A stretch of DNA of 64,000 nucleotides from Asterias amurensis (GCF_032118995.1 NC_092654.1:992001-1056000); one strand, 5' to 3'; shown: positions 48,554 to 61,987, counted from the stretch's first letter. Numbers and translations: made by a program. Notes: a model not told the origin generated them from the letters alone.

Positions 48554-51500
48554 CTACACATCGGAGTAGTGAAAACCCAACGGCCTCGCGCTAAAAGCCG
48601 GCATAAAACCAAACATTTCCGTTCGCGGCACGTACACCCACATCCAGTCCACCTCACGTTGCTGACCTGAGTTCACCACCACGACCTCTGCTTCAACCAC
48701 GCTGACCTCGTCCTCGTCATGCGCAGTGTAATCCTCAATCACCACGTATGTCTCAATCAAGGGGGTGCTAGACTGTGATCTTATGTTAGTGTTGAATTTG
48801 TTGGGACGCGCTCGAATTTTTCTCATTGGCTGGAGAAAGCGACAATCGGGTATGTTTTGTGAAGAACTTGAGTGGGATTGGTTGATAGTTTTTGAGGGGA
48901 AAGTATCCACAGCTGATTGGTCGGTGGACTGCTTATCAGATGGTACAGACTTGCGCTTTGGATTGGCTTGTTGGGCAAGATGGCGGGAGTTTGAGTCAGA
49001 TGTGTGATTTAGTTGCTTGGGCAGAGATTGCTCGCCGGAAGAAGATGCCAAGTTGTCCCGATGATTATGGTGACTTGGTGGTTCTAAAACAAAACAATAA
49101 ACAAGTATACTATGAATGAGTTCATTAAATATTAATTTTTGTTTTTACCCACATTCACCGATGTGTGTTAGCACTGTATACTCAGTACTTCCCCGAGTCC
49201 TGTGAAAAAATATCGGCAACTATTTTTTTATTGTGCCGAAAAATGGCAAATCCAGTAATGTATGGGAGTTTGTTTTTGTTTCAATGCTAACCTTCCTCGG
49301 ATGTCATATGCAGAAATATTCTCGGAACAAATCCTTCCTCTTGAAACTTGGAATGTTTCTTCACGAGCAGCCAATCAGAATCGTCGATATTCAGCACCTG
49401 GACACACTCCCCTACGTCCAATGAAAGATCGCCTTCATTCCTCGCTTCGAAGGCGTAGACAGCCACGGCTTCCCCAAGATCCACTTTCACGATATCGGTC
49501 CTTCGACTAACTGCGCCCTTCTCTTGATGATTATCCCTCTTTTGAGTGGTAGAGTCCAAAGAAGCCTTCATTGCGGCAACAACTTTCACGATGTCCTCCC
49601 TGGATGCTTCCACGGCAGAGATATGCCGGGCGCGTCCATTCGGATTTCCAGGGGCGCTACGTCTCACCTTCCGTTTCTGTTGGTTGGAGAGAGGGATCTG
49701 CAAAGCACGAACGTTAGTTGCTGATCTTGTTGCCGAGGTTGCAGAAAGGTCTTCTTTAGTCTGGTTAGTTGATCCGGTAAAAGATGCAGATTTATACATC
49801 TTCACGGGCAGTGGGGGAATTCGACCATCTTCATCAACTCCTGGAGTTGTTTCAGGCGCCATCTTGGTTGTACTGACGATCTTTGCCTCCTTGAGTGCGT
49901 TGGCGGCAAACTTTGGTTTGTGGATGAGATTTTTAGGCGGTTGATTTGAAACGACCTCGGCACGAACAGTTCCCTTATCAATGACAGTCTCTAAATGTAC
50001 GTTCATTTCATCTATTTGTATAACCGAGGACTCAATAGTGCTGGGAGTAATCTGACGGGACTGCTCGTCTTCCTTCTCACCGAAAATCTCGTCATTTGGT
50101 CCGGGGTCACTTTTGCATACTGAGGTTAATCGCTGCATTTGAACTCCTGCTCTATTTTTATTTGAACCATCCAAATGTCGTTCCTCGAAGTTAACGTCTG
50201 TCACGGCACCACGATTTGAATATTCCTTTACAGTATTTGAGTTCACTGATCGTAAGTCAAGTTTGACATTCGAAAAACCCTCTCGATTTACAGCATTGCG
50301 AGTTGCTTTCTGTATTTTCATTTCAACTTTATTAGTAATGAAAATATTGTCAATGTTTTCTTCCTTCACGGTGAGGTTTGGCGAGCGTGGAGACTCATTC
50401 GTGACCTCAGTTGACACTCGTCTGAGAGAGCTTCTCCGTCGACTCTTGACGTTCGATCTCTGCGGGGTGGGTCTCAACTTCCCTGCAGGCAACTTCACCG
50501 AACCCTGAAGAGACCGACTAGGGGTTGTCCTGTGAGCCGGTGGGGGTACCGAGACGGAGCTTCCTCCTGGGTGGGTATCTTGGTGATTGACCGGGCGCTG
50601 AATGATCTCCATGCGAAGGCAGACAGACGGCCGAGGGCGACTCACATTGGTGGCTTCACTTAAAGGTGATCTTTCTCCAGTTTGGCGCCATTTTCTGGCC
50701 GTGGATGACTCGAGCCTGAGCTTTACTGCACTTGGATCCAGTGCACGCTCCGAGGTTGCTCGCATGTAGAGTGGTTTAGACCTTACTAGGCTTCCGACTG
50801 CACTAAACTGTCCTCGGTTCCAATGCTCAATGTTTTCATTGTTGATATTTTGTGTGGAAGTTTTTGTCAAGTTTTTCCTCACGGGTTGCTTTTCCTTCCT
50901 TCTAAACGAACCCATCTTTTTAGACCTCCTTCTGAGACTCTCCATACTTGGAGACTTCTTTATTCTTGAGTGTCTTTGTTTAGGAGCAATAGGAGAGTTC
51001 TGGAGAAGAAGAGGCTCTCTTTCGAAGACGGAATCATCGGTCATGACAGACTCACTTCTTCGCGTCTTCTTTGGGGAGTATACATTCATGGCTTTCATGT
51101 CATCGGCAATCATGTTCATATGGAGATGGTGATGTCTTGGGTGCTGGAGATGGTGATGTCTTGGATGCTGAATCTGGTCATCATTGAATACAACATCATT
51201 TGAATCATCACTGTGGGTTCTCTTCACTCTACACATACTATTTTTAGATTCCGTAACCTCTGACCTCGAAGCCTTTTCTCCAGCTGCTTTGTTATTGTTG
51301 TTATCGTCTTTGCCGATTTCAGACGCCATGCTGAAACCACCCAGACTGACGGCGTCTATATTATCAAAATCGACCTCGTTCAGTGTGGGTAGGCACCGAC
51401 GCTGCCTCACCCACGTCGGTAGGTTGTAGTGTGCCTTTTGGCTCCCGCTGCTGGACGGCGTTGTCCTGGGGTCACGTCCGTAAGACTGGGCTGGAGTTTT

Positions 51501-53113
51501 CTGCTCTTTAAAGGTGTCATTATTTTCTGTCTGATCAATGATTGAATCAATGTTAGTGACGTCATGTTGGTCTCGGGATGAGATGAAGGTCTCTTCAAAG
51601 AAAGTAAAGGACTGTACGGTGGCAGGATCGCGTGAGAGAAAACCGGTATCTTGGGGCTTTGTGCAATCATCATTTGTCAGTAGAGTCTTTTCAGCATCTG
51701 AAAAGAACAACAGTACATAAAATAAAACTCTAGAGGGTATATACATAAAATGAGATGTTCTTGGTTCATAGTGAGTACAAAAAAGTAAAGACATTGAAAA
51801 GTGGGTCAAAGTTTGGAGGTACGTCACAGCCAGTCACGAATTATTTGAACAAAATAATGCAAATAAGACAACGTTTGACTGTACAGATAATTAAATAAAC
51901 CGTGTAAAAATGTGTACCTCCACCGACGTACACTCCCGCGTAAGATTCCTGTCGTTCAAGTTCTCGTCCCCCCGTTTCACACTCACGACCTGATCCTATG
52001 TCACCGTAGAGGGCGCTGAAGCCTCCTTGAGATGCTAGAGAGACATCGCTCCCTCTCCTCTCGAAGGAGACGGATGTTCCCCGATTGCGGACGTTGGAAC
52101 GAATTTTACCTGTCCTTGGCCCAGCAAAACCTGTTGAACGGAAGACAATGCAAAACGTAATTCGACACCAAAGTGATTTCAAATTATAATTAATTTATCC
52201 AAAACGCAAAATGATTTGTTTTTAAATGGGATAACGTTTAGGTTATGAAATTTAGTCATAGGGGACACCAAAGCTGTCAATATTTGCTTCTTACCATCAG
52301 GGAGATTTTGTTCAACAAGCAGGGAGATGTAAAAGTGTCCATAATCTGAGAGATGTTGAAAAATTTTCATAATTTAAAAAAAGATACTGTTAGTTTTTTT
52401 TTTAAGAACTCGAGAGGGTTGTCAGCTCTTCTGAACGGGTAGACAACCTTGTTTATTAAAATATTTTTAGGAAGTATCCATGGAGTAGATTCTTCCCCCC
52501 CCCCCTCCCTCGGGCCACCCACGGCGAATTATTTTTGTAAAAACTCGTCTGAGTGATGGCGCCCTCTTTTGAACCATCATCCTTCAGCCTTAACAGTTTA
52601 TCATGAGCTAGGAACACACACGAGATAAGGAGTAGTCCCAACGTTTTGAACTGAACAGTGGAAGTGATTTTATGGATTGTTAGGAATTAGGGTTATAATT
52701 ATTGATTATATATATCAAGTTACAAATCAAACACTGTGATAATACCGTACCACACCGTTTGTAGAATATTATCTAGTATAAATTATAGACAAAGGTGAAA
52801 GTGGACCTCCTTCCTCCTGAATAATCATAACTTGTAAGATTAGGTGTAGAGCACGGAGAGCTTTTAATTGCTCAATGCGGAGAGAGGAACATATAATACA
52901 GAATGTTCTTTCTATACGTGCTCCACAAGAAGTCACAACCGTAAAACCACACCACTATTGGGACAACTGAGTGAATATATACTCATTGAGTCATCATGGA
53001 CAGGACATTTTCTATCTGGTTTTAAGTTTTGTTTTTACTGTGTAAAAATGCTTACCTGTTTTTGTAAATCTCCTCAGCTTCAAAAGCCCCACGCTTGGAC
53101 ACAGGAATGACAT
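48554..53113 (-). CDS. Large scaffold protein with two C-terminal SH3 domains, family not recognised
   Basis: Minus-strand exons in order: 53113-53056 (ATG, MSFLCPSVGLLKLRRFTKT), 52345-52295, 52130-51918, 51697-49292, 49083-48554 (TAG). All junctions are phase 1 and give about 1085 residues. Residues 108 to about 840 are low-complexity, Ser/Thr/Arg/Asn-rich and probably disordered, with a His-rich patch (HPRHHHLQHPRHHHL) near 235. The first SH3 (about 845-903) has VAVYAFEARNEGDLSLDVGE, DWLL and GFVPRIFLH; the second (about 1020-1078) has VVIEDYTAHDEDEVSV, WMWVYVP and FGFMPAFSARPL. SH3 domains bind Pro-rich partners, so an adaptor role in signalling or the cytoskeleton is inferred. Tandem SH3 recalls p47phox-type organisers, but I see no PX domain. 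The two large exons are firm; the first exon and its ATG are tentative. Confidence 0.75.
52495..52506. repeat. Poly-C tract
   Basis: C run in the first intron of the SH3 gene. The intron (52346-53055) shows nothing else. Confidence 0.9.
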
Positions 53114-54990
53114 CACTAAAGTTCTCAAGTCATCAACTTGACAGTAATGACAAGAGAGTGTACATCACCAATTACATCATCCAAACAACGAGGAAATTAC
53201 CCTGTAATGTCTTGTGTACTATTCAGGCCTATAGTTGTTATTTGTTTTGAAGGTAGCAGTTGAGTTTCAAACCCAGCGCCACACACGATTGAAAGAATGC
53301 GATTGGGTTGCCCTGCCGCTGCTGGTAGGCCTTTCAGCTTATGTGAAAGGTCACATTCCAACGTACAGGTTGTTATCGCTGCATTCAATTTGGTTACCCC
53401 TCTGTGTATAGAGATTTCGTGACCATGTTTACCCTCCAAAGATTTCACTGATTTTACTAATCGCATGAGTGGGTTTGCGGTTGCAGACTGGATTTACTCG
53501 CAGACGGATCAGCAACAGGTGTAACAATAGAGTCGTAATTGGGGTTTTAAGATGTCACTTTTATTACCAGAGAGAAAGGACATGGGGCAAGCTTTATAGC
53601 TGGGTTGGTTTGGGGAGGGGGGGGGGGGGCGGCTGCAGCCCTGCGCAAATTTAATTTTGAGTTTATTTATAGGTGTCTCTTCTCGTCATCATTCTCCGAG
53701 TGCTCGTTTGTGTTTTGATAGAAACTAAGAGGGAAAACACAAACGAAACACAATTGTGGCAAATAATACACTAAACAATAAATAAAAGGCCCCAACATAA
53801 ATAAATTCATGCCCCATTTGAGAACCGCAACGTTATTTATTGCCATCGTTTTGCAGTGATTCATTAAAAACAAACATCGGTTGGCAAAAAAAGTACTAGC
53901 TCCCAAGAAAAAACTTCCTCTCGGATGATAGACCACGGGCGAATAACACAAAATAAAAAGATTCTGAACCTCCAACCCCACAAAAACACAACAAAAACGC
54001 GTGTTATGTTTGAATTTCGAAAGACAGTTTTGTGTTCTATTGATGAAGGTTAAAAACACTGAAAGGTACAACAAAGTTGTCGGTGCAATTATTCTTATTT
54101 TTTTAAACAGTGGTAATTTTTTTTCGGAATATAGCGTACTAGTATCCGTAGTAACAATAAATGACTTAATTAATTTTGTTGTCGTCTATATTTGAGAGCT
54201 CAAAAAAAGGGGTTTCAGTGCAAAAAAAAAAAAAAAAAAAGCCAAGTTATGACCGAGGGGTTCTAAACTTCCAACTTGATTTATTTTGGGAGACATAGGC
54301 CCTCATTGGTTTTTTTAATTCATTATTACTGATGAGAGTAGGTATTTTTTCTTCAAATTGAGGCTCGTTTTGAGAGTTACATTATATAAAGTTGGAAGAG
54401 GAGTAACTCGACGGGCCCAGGGATTCCCATATTAAATTCAGCAGGGGATTTAAGTTCAATGAATAATTTTCCCGTTACATTGAAAAGTGTTAATCTTTTT
54501 AATATTTAGCACTCAGAAATGGAAGTTTATTTGTACCACCAAAAGGGTAACAATCGTCACTAGATTACACTTAATTGGATGTCTGTTCTGCTTTGTAATC
54601 GCGCAAATTGGATTTAAACCTCTCAGTTGAACATAATATTCAATTCACAAAACAAATTTTAAGTGTCAACTTTATTTTTTGTTTTTTCTTGTCAATCAAT
54701 TAGTGGTGCTCTAACTCAACACCCACAATGCATTGGATGCCACGTAAGAAGCCATTTTGTAGCTGGTGTCCGCTTGTATACAGTGTAGGGTGGCAGGGAA
54801 GTAAGCGACAACCAGCGATCGAACTTTGCACACAAAATTGACGTGTATCAATTTGCGCCGTGTGTTTGCAGATTATCCACCGGGTAGGACGAAAAAACAA
54901 CTCAAAAGTTACTGCTTCTGCTTAATACAGAAAGTCTGTTGCGGAGTTACGGAGGCTGTTTCGACCATCAGACATATTTCACGACTTGTG
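53114..54990. other. Head-to-head intergenic region between the SH3 gene and GORASP
   Basis: Holds a G-rich run at 53612-53629 and a poly-A run at about 54222-54240. Near 54710-54960 there is a GC-richer stretch with a GCCATTTTG (YY1-like) word and CACGT, probably the GORASP promoter and 5' UTR. The two start codons are 1.9 kb apart. Confidence 0.4.
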
Positions 54991-55020
54991 CATTATTTTC
55001 TGACTAATTTGTAGGTGAAC

Positions 55021-58000
55021 ATGGGTGGAAATACCAGCGTAGAAGTTCCCGGTGGTGGTACCGAAGGATATCACGTTTTGCGGGTAAGGAATGACATTCA
55101 CGCCGTATCTCAGGCCGTAAACCACGGCCGAGCTCAGTGCTTCTCTGCCGGGCCATTTTCCCAAGTTTGGATTCGGTTTTCATGTTCAAATTCAGTTGGC
55201 TGTATGCATCCATTTTCCTGTACTCATGTGTAGTTGTATTTGTTCGTGACTTAAACATAAATTGTGCACATAAACTGTTAGCCCCACTTGTGTGGCCAAG
55301 GATAGCTGAATCCTCCTTGGCCACACAAGTGGGGCTAATTAACTGTAAGAATAATATTGTTCAAAAAGAATTTTGTGTAAATTAATTTTGCGAACATTCA
55401 TTCATGAATCACCTCAAGTCATTTAGACCAGTCAAGTCCATGCCTCAAATTTGACCAACAACTCCCAGTAAATCTGTTTAAAACTGGTTATTCCTTGTTT
55501 TATACACTTTATAATTAGCCACCTTAATAACACTGCATGAACATTATCGTTTAATTCAATTGTAAAGAAAATCTTTGTTTATCATGGAGAGATAGACTAT
55601 AGAGTTGCTAAATTATTGTACGTATTATTGTATGAGATACAATTAACTGACCCTTTCTTGCTCATACAAGCAAACATTGGTTTAACGTCTATGGTTATGT
55701 ATTGCACAAATCAAGAAATTATGATACAGTAACTAGACGACAATATTTGTTCTATTTCTAGTCCTTGTGAAAATCAGTGGTTAGCTGGGGGATTCGAACT
55801 CACAACCTTGTGATTGCAAGTTCTGCAGTCAAACTTGACCAGCTGTTACTTTACCAATTAGATTATGCTTGTCTCTTGGCTTGTTCTCGGACAAGTTTGC
55901 CCATTCCAGTAATCAACAATCAATCCAAGCTTGTTAAGGTTTGGATTTGATTTGTTTGTTTGTTTTTATAAATCAAACCAATTTCAGTCCCATTGTTGTT
56001 GGTTAGACTAGAGCAATAACCCAATGCAACTCAAAATGTTTAGTACTCAACTTTTTCTTGATTTGAAGACACACAAGACAGTTTGCTCAAACAGTACTTT
56101 ACATTGCGGAACATTTCCATTAATTTTGTTTTAGCCTTGTCGGTTTTGGGAATACCATTTTCTCATATGCAATATTTTCAACTTTGAAGCTAAAAACCCT
56201 TTGTGCATTAGGTGCTTTTTCCTCAAACATGACACCATATTAGTCCAGTAGCTTATTGACAAATGCCATGATTAATCTCTATTTTGTGTTCTGTTTGCCA
56301 ATGACCTATAAATAATTATTACACATTTTAATAGAAATGTCCAAAGTCTCCTCAAAGTGTTTGTATCAAATCAAGAATGCGCCAAGCCTTTATGCATCTG
56401 CAGGTGATAATTTGAAGTAGTTGCTGATCAAAGGTGACTGTCCCACAGATACTGGCAGAGCTGAAACAGATTTTATTGTTTGCATCACAAAAATTCATGG
56501 CCTGTTTTTATCTTTATACAGAGACGGGACAGGTTTTTGCTTCGGTTGCAAAACTCCAATCCCCCCCCCAAAAAAAAAAAAAAAAATTGTCAAAAGCATT
56601 ACCCGGCCATAAATACACGTACATGTATTGCAGCATTGTGTAGGAACAAATTTAACAAAGAATTTGTTTAACTATTCAGGCAACAAAAATCTGAATTAAT
56701 TCTTTTGATAACCAAATTAACCAGTAAAGTATCCGATCTTTAAACCTTTATTATTGAAGTTTTGATATTGGCTGATAAATTTGGCTTTGCTTGTGTGCAT
56801 AATGTGCTGCTGGGTTAAGTTGTTAAATATCTGACGCTGTGTGTGGCACTTTAAACTGTATTAAATCTTGGTAAAATCTTCTGGGAATTCATAGACACCC
56901 ACACCATTTGTTTGTGGTATTGCATCAGAATTTGAAATTGTCTTAGCCAACACCCAATACATTGTACAAGGATTCTGCCTTTTTATATCGGTTGAGAGTG
57001 CATTGCATGATTAGTTGTAGTTTTACAATGTACCGTACCCGTGGCAACCAATGCATTGCAAGCAGTGTGCTGTGTGTCCATAGCAACAGCAGCTGCTTGG
57101 TACCTAGACAGTCTAGACACAATTGATGAATACTGTGGGTTGTTAAGGCCGAGTCACTTTGCAGCGATAACGAAAACGATCACATCTGGGGGTCGTAGCT
57201 TTTTCAGAAGCACTCAAAGCAGTCAAAGCAGTCAATATTTGCATTTATCTCAGTCTTCAATTGCTCAAATCAAAAGATAAGTCAAAGTAATTTTGCGATA
57301 CTTTTGGTGTCGTTGTCTTTGGGTTGCAAGTAAATGGTATACAACTTTGAATGGCATATACCGTTTTCGCTGGCAACCTGTTTCTGCTCAGCAAAACTTT
57401 TAGTTTGCTAGCATTTGTTTATCCGTTCGAGATCTCGTTCAAGATTCTGAATGATTTATTATGTAACAGCTTTGAAAAACAAGGAAGAATCACCAACATT
57501 GACACATTTTATTTGCTTCCCATTTTTCAGGTACAAGAGAATTCACCAGGACACAAGGCAGGGCTGGAGGCGTTCTTTGATTTTGTAATAGGCATTGGAA
57601 ACACAAGACTGGTATGTTATTTTACATCAATGATCATATTATTATATCACCCAAGTGGACCCCTGTCATTTGATTAGAGGATCGTGGGTCACATTATTTC
57701 ACTGCCTACTCTTTTGTCGTAAACTGTGTAATTAGCCGCGCATTTTACTTCATTTACCGTGTATTTTACTTCCAATTGGGGTACATTTCAATTCATCACA
57801 TTTGGTCTATAAAAAGCTAATTTCATTTCATGTGGTGTTGTTTTTTGACAATTCCCTTTAATCTGGTGTTGTTTCTTTATGATTGTCGTTTCATTCTGTG
57901 ATATTTCTTGACGATTATTGTTTCATCCTGTGTTGTTTCTGGACGATTCAGGACAAGGATGATGACACTCTGAAGAAACTCCTGAAGGAGAATGAAGAAC

Positions 58001-61000
58001 GTCCAGTCAGAGTGCTGGTGTACAGCAGCAAAACTTTATCCGTCCGAGAGGTCACGCTGACCCCAACCAATAGATGGGGCGGTCAGGGGTTACTTGGGGT
58101 CAGCATTAGATTCTGCTCCTTCGAGGGAGCAAACGAGAATGTTTGGCATGTTTTGGTAAGGATAAATAAACCATTAATTACTAAAGATGACAAATACCAT
58201 AATTTACTCCTTGCTTGATGGGCAGCGCACTTTCAGTTTGATTTCGCCCCTATCCTGTTCCCCATTTTAGGAGTCAAAATGTACACAAATATAGTGACCA
58301 TCAAAGTGGTGGAAATGGTATTGGCACATTTTGCAGGTAGCGCCTTTTACCTGTGCTTTTTTTAATTTGAATGTTTTTAATGTCTTTGAATATTTTTATG
58401 TTTGTATACTTATTTACATGTTTATGTCTATGATTATATTGTTCTGGTAATGAATAATTGAGTGATTTGTGATAAAAGGTTTAGCTCATGAGCATTGAAT
58501 TTAATAAATGTGTTAAATTTATCAGCATGTTAGGTGCTGGAAGCACTTTTCTATTTAATTGAAGTTGAGGTTGCAAAATATTTGTGATTATTTAAATATA
58601 TAATTCTGTCTTTAAATAAGCAAATAAGTTTTAAATTTTAACTTATTAAAATATTATTTTGACACTGCCCTATTTGTATAGTACACATGTTATAATTCCT
58701 TCTTTCATTTTCCCAAGCTGTTTTTAACGGATAACCAGATGTTGATGATTTTCAATAAATTAATTGCTGAATTTGATTAATAATTATTTATTATTGACAC
58801 TTTGCAGGATGTACAGCCAACGTCACCCGCAGCCCTGGCAGGGTTCAGATCTAACACAGACTACATCATCGGGGCTGATACTATCCTACATGAGGTATGT
58901 TTGTCCGTTTCAATAGACATCCATGGACAGTGAATTAGTTCATCCATGGAGGAAGGAAAATTATCCATGGTTCAACACACTATTAATAATGTTATTGTTG
59001 AATGGACTATGTATAGAAATACATGAAGGTCATTCTATACAACTCAACAATAACATTATTACTAGTGTGTGTATCACAGTGTCCTGGGTATAGTTCACTG
59101 GTTTACTGTTACAGTGCTCAACATGTATTTATTTTAACATTATTTGGTTTGACCTAAATTAAGCACTGTATACTCAGTACTTTACAGAGTTCTATGAAAA
59201 ATGCCTTTGCTTTGTTAAGGATTTTCATGATTTCAGGATTTCTGTAATGAACTTGATCTTGTTTTTTGTATGTAACTTAATGGATTGGTGATTTGAATTG
59301 TATTCCTCACATGACGACGTATGAGATGTATCTGTTGTTATTGTGTTATTGTTTAAATATTTTACATGTTTATTTTTACCCACATACCTATGTAATGTAC
59401 TGTAGATGAAGTTTTCATCTATTTGTTTATCTCCTTCACCTGTCTGTAGTTTCATTCCATCATTTTCTTAATTCAGTTTATTTAATAGTGTGTATGGTTT
59501 AATCAAATAAATAGTTACTGCAGAATTAACTAGTGCATTAATCAATCAAGTCAAGACCATACAGCGGCTTGAGGCCAAAGAGTTCACATAAATCATCTTG
59601 TGTGATTTGGTATTTTTCTTATTTCAGTCTGAAGATTTGTTTTCCTTAATTGAATCTCATGAGAATCGTCCTCTCAAGCTGTATGTGTACAATGTGGAGA
59701 CGGATGGATGTAGAGAGGTCACCATTACACCAAACCGCACTTGGGGAGGAGAGGGCATGTAAGTAGAAGACATCCTTCAATACCCTCTGAATATTTGGTC
59801 GATAAATAATGTTGAAAAGACAATTATTAGCAGTATTTGTACTCTTTTTATGTTTTATTAAAGGAACACGTTGCCTTGGATCGGACGAGTTGGTCAAAAC
59901 TAAAGCGTTTGTAACCGTTTTTTATAAAATGCATATGGTTGGAAAGATGTTATAAAAGTAGAATACAATGATCCACACAAGTTTGCCTCGAAATTGCGTG
60001 GTTTTCCTTCTACTGTGCGAACTAACATGGTCGGCCATTTATGGGGGTCAAAATTTTGACCCCCATAAATGGCCGACGTGTTAGTGGACGAGGTAAAAGG
60101 AAAACCACGCAATTTCGAGGCATGTTTGTGTGGATCATTGTATTCTACTTTTACAACATCTTTCTACCCATATGCATTTTATAAAAAACGGTTACAAACG
60201 CTTTTCAAAGACCAACTCGACCGATCCAAGGCAACGTGTTCCTTTAAAAAGGGAGGAAAGAAATCATCAAAACAAAAATGTTTGAAAAGAAATTTCTCAA
60301 ATCCTAAAATTTGATCACATTTAAACCTCCCATGTTCATGCCAACATCAGGCTACACTACTTTTACTCCGTTGGTAGAGCATCGACACTTTGATCTGGAA
60401 ATTGGAGGTTCAAGTCCTGCTTTGTTCAATTTGTCTTCGTTCATCCCAAAATTATGCTAATTTTAGTAACAGCTATGTGAAATCAGGCGGCACTTTGTGT
60501 AAAATAAATTGTTGAAGGAAAACTTGCTTCTAAGGAATTCCTACTAATTTGATTTATTTAGCTATCCATTAAATCAAATTCTGTAATGCTTTTATTTGTC
60601 AGCCTGGGTTGTGGAATAGGATATGGATACCTGCATCGGATACCAACACGTTATTTCCCAGAGGGGCGAAAGATGACATTCTCTGCCCATCTCAATGCTC
60701 CGGTGATTCCTGCAGAAGTCTTAGAAGGTGTTAGCAAAGATCCACTTTTAGAAGGATTTGCAGAGGTGGGAAACTTAAAAGTAGTTTGTTAAACTTTCAT
60801 AACAGCATTTTGTATTTAGGGCCTTGTCAATTAAAGCAAATTTTACGGTCAACTTGAAAGCAACCAACTGCAGTGCAGGCTACAGTACCACTTTTATAGC
60901 ACACGAGTCATTCTTTTAATATTGTGTTTCAGTCCCCAAGAAAAATATGTGAACTTTCAAATATGAATGCCTTTTCTTCTTTTGGAGATTGCCTGGAACC

Positions 61001-61987
61001 AGTTGCCTGTAAATTGCCAGTATGACTTGGCCCTTATAATTTGTTTTGAACTTGAACTTTTACAGGTTGTCTATATTAGGTCACAAAAAGTTGGGGATAC
61101 TGGTCTTTGACAGTTAATGATGTTTGCTTTGAGGTCTAGCAAATAAATAGTGTTTTGAACAGATTTCCAAGTTTCTTATATGAATGTATACTTCTTGGTG
61201 ATTCACCAAAATCTTTACAAGATTTTTCTTGAAAATGGCCTGTTGTGACAAGTTGTATTTCTGATATTGTTTGTTGTAGGTGTCCCTAGCCTCTTCAGCA
61301 GACACAAGTCAAATAGAGAAGGGTCTGTCTAGCGTGTCCTTTTCTGCTGACCCTCCTGTTCAGATCCCCCATCCTGCTGCTGTTGGAGCTCAACCAACAG
61401 TGCCTGTCACACCACAGAACTCTGCTGGTGATTCAGCGACAGCAGGTGAGTCCCTTCAATCACATTGAGCATTCCTTTTGTAAATTTTCAATAAAGAGTG
61501 CGCATGTAATTTATTGAGTGTATCTTTTAGATAATTGTGTGTATATTTTATGTGGAACGTTCCCATATTTTACTCAATTTAGCCTTTGGTTGCCATGTGA
61601 TTTTTGACAAACCTTTCATGAAGATATAAATAATAAATGAATGAAAATGAAAGTTGAGACACACACACACCAAGTTTCTTGTCAACATTCTTGAATTAAC
61701 TTCTGTCTTGCTCTCCTTCTACAGCCTCTACAGGAGTCCTACCACCCGTCAGTCTGGCCAACATTCCCGGCCTTCCAAATCTCAACATATCCCTGCCTCC
61801 TATGCCTACCCCGGCCCCAGTCACAACACCTGCAATGTCTGCTGCTGGCACAGCCCCAGCAGTGTCTGGTGATGGGGTCACAACTCTGCCACCCCCTGTG
61901 TCGCTCCCCGGTGGTATCACAATACCAGGCCCCACACCACTGCCCACTCTTCCTGTTGGAATCAGCACAACATCGCCGTCATCATAG
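55021..61987 (+). CDS. GORASP2: Golgi reassembly stacking protein (GRASP55/65)
   Basis: Peripheral Golgi protein that tethers cisternae through tandem PDZ-like domains and also serves unconventional secretion. Exons: 55021-55083, 57531-57611, 57952-58155, 58808-58894, 59628-59758, 60603-60765, 61280-61445, 61725-61987 (TAG); all junctions keep phase and give 385 residues (human GRASP55 452). [20 protein letters not shown] keeps Gly2, the N-myristoylation site. PDZ1 spans about 15-105 ([32 protein letters not shown]); PDZ2 about 110-200 ([40 protein letters not shown]). After residue 215 comes the usual Ser/Pro-rich regulatory tail, shorter than in vertebrates; a missed exon there is possible. 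Invertebrates usually have a single GRASP, so GORASP2 stands for the family. Introns carry a perfect hairpin (55278), a SINE (55765) and a large foldback element (59858). Confidence 0.95.
55278..55338. repeat. Perfect 25-bp hairpin in GORASP intron 1
   Basis: TTAGCCCCACTTGTGTGGCC opens a 25-base arm (55278-55302) whose exact complement lies at 55314-55338, with an 11-base loop. It could be a small foldback insertion or a hairpin RNA; the stem is shorter than usual for a miRNA precursor. Confidence 0.9.
55765..55875 (-). mobile_element. tRNA-derived SINE fragment, minus strand
   Basis: On the minus strand, CTAATTGGTAAAGTAACAGC resembles an A-box region and GAGTTCGAATCCCC is a B box. Not a functional tRNA by stem pairing. 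Lies in GORASP intron 1, otherwise AT-rich to 57530 apart from a poly-A run near 56570. Confidence 0.55.
59858..60247. mobile_element. TTAA-flanked foldback element
   Basis: Nearly perfect palindrome of about 390 bases: TTAAAGGAACACGTTGCCTT at the left end and its complement at the right, with the centre GGGGGTCAAAATTTTGACCC. No transposase. Inserted in GORASP intron 5. It opens short mirror ORFs on both strands that are not genes. Confidence 0.9.
60355..60470 (+). mobile_element. tRNA-derived SINE fragment
   Basis: A-box-like CCGTTGGTAGAGC and B-box GGTTCAAGTCC, then a TTTGTTCAATTTG...CCCAAAATTATG tail. Same general type as the copy at 14830. In GORASP intron 5. Confidence 0.6.
60819..61040. 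mobile_element. MITE-like element, copy 2 of the 43455 family
   Basis: Imperfect terminal inverted repeats AGGGCCTTGTCAATT and ATGACTTGGCCCTT, interior matching 43455-43670. In GORASP intron 6. Confidence 0.65.

Noticed and set aside
49524..51203. Plus-strand ORFs of 60-132 residues
   Set aside because: Shadows of the long minus-strand SH3-gene exon.
59900..60314. Mirror ORFs with matching peptides on both strands
   Set aside because: Produced by the palindromic foldback element.
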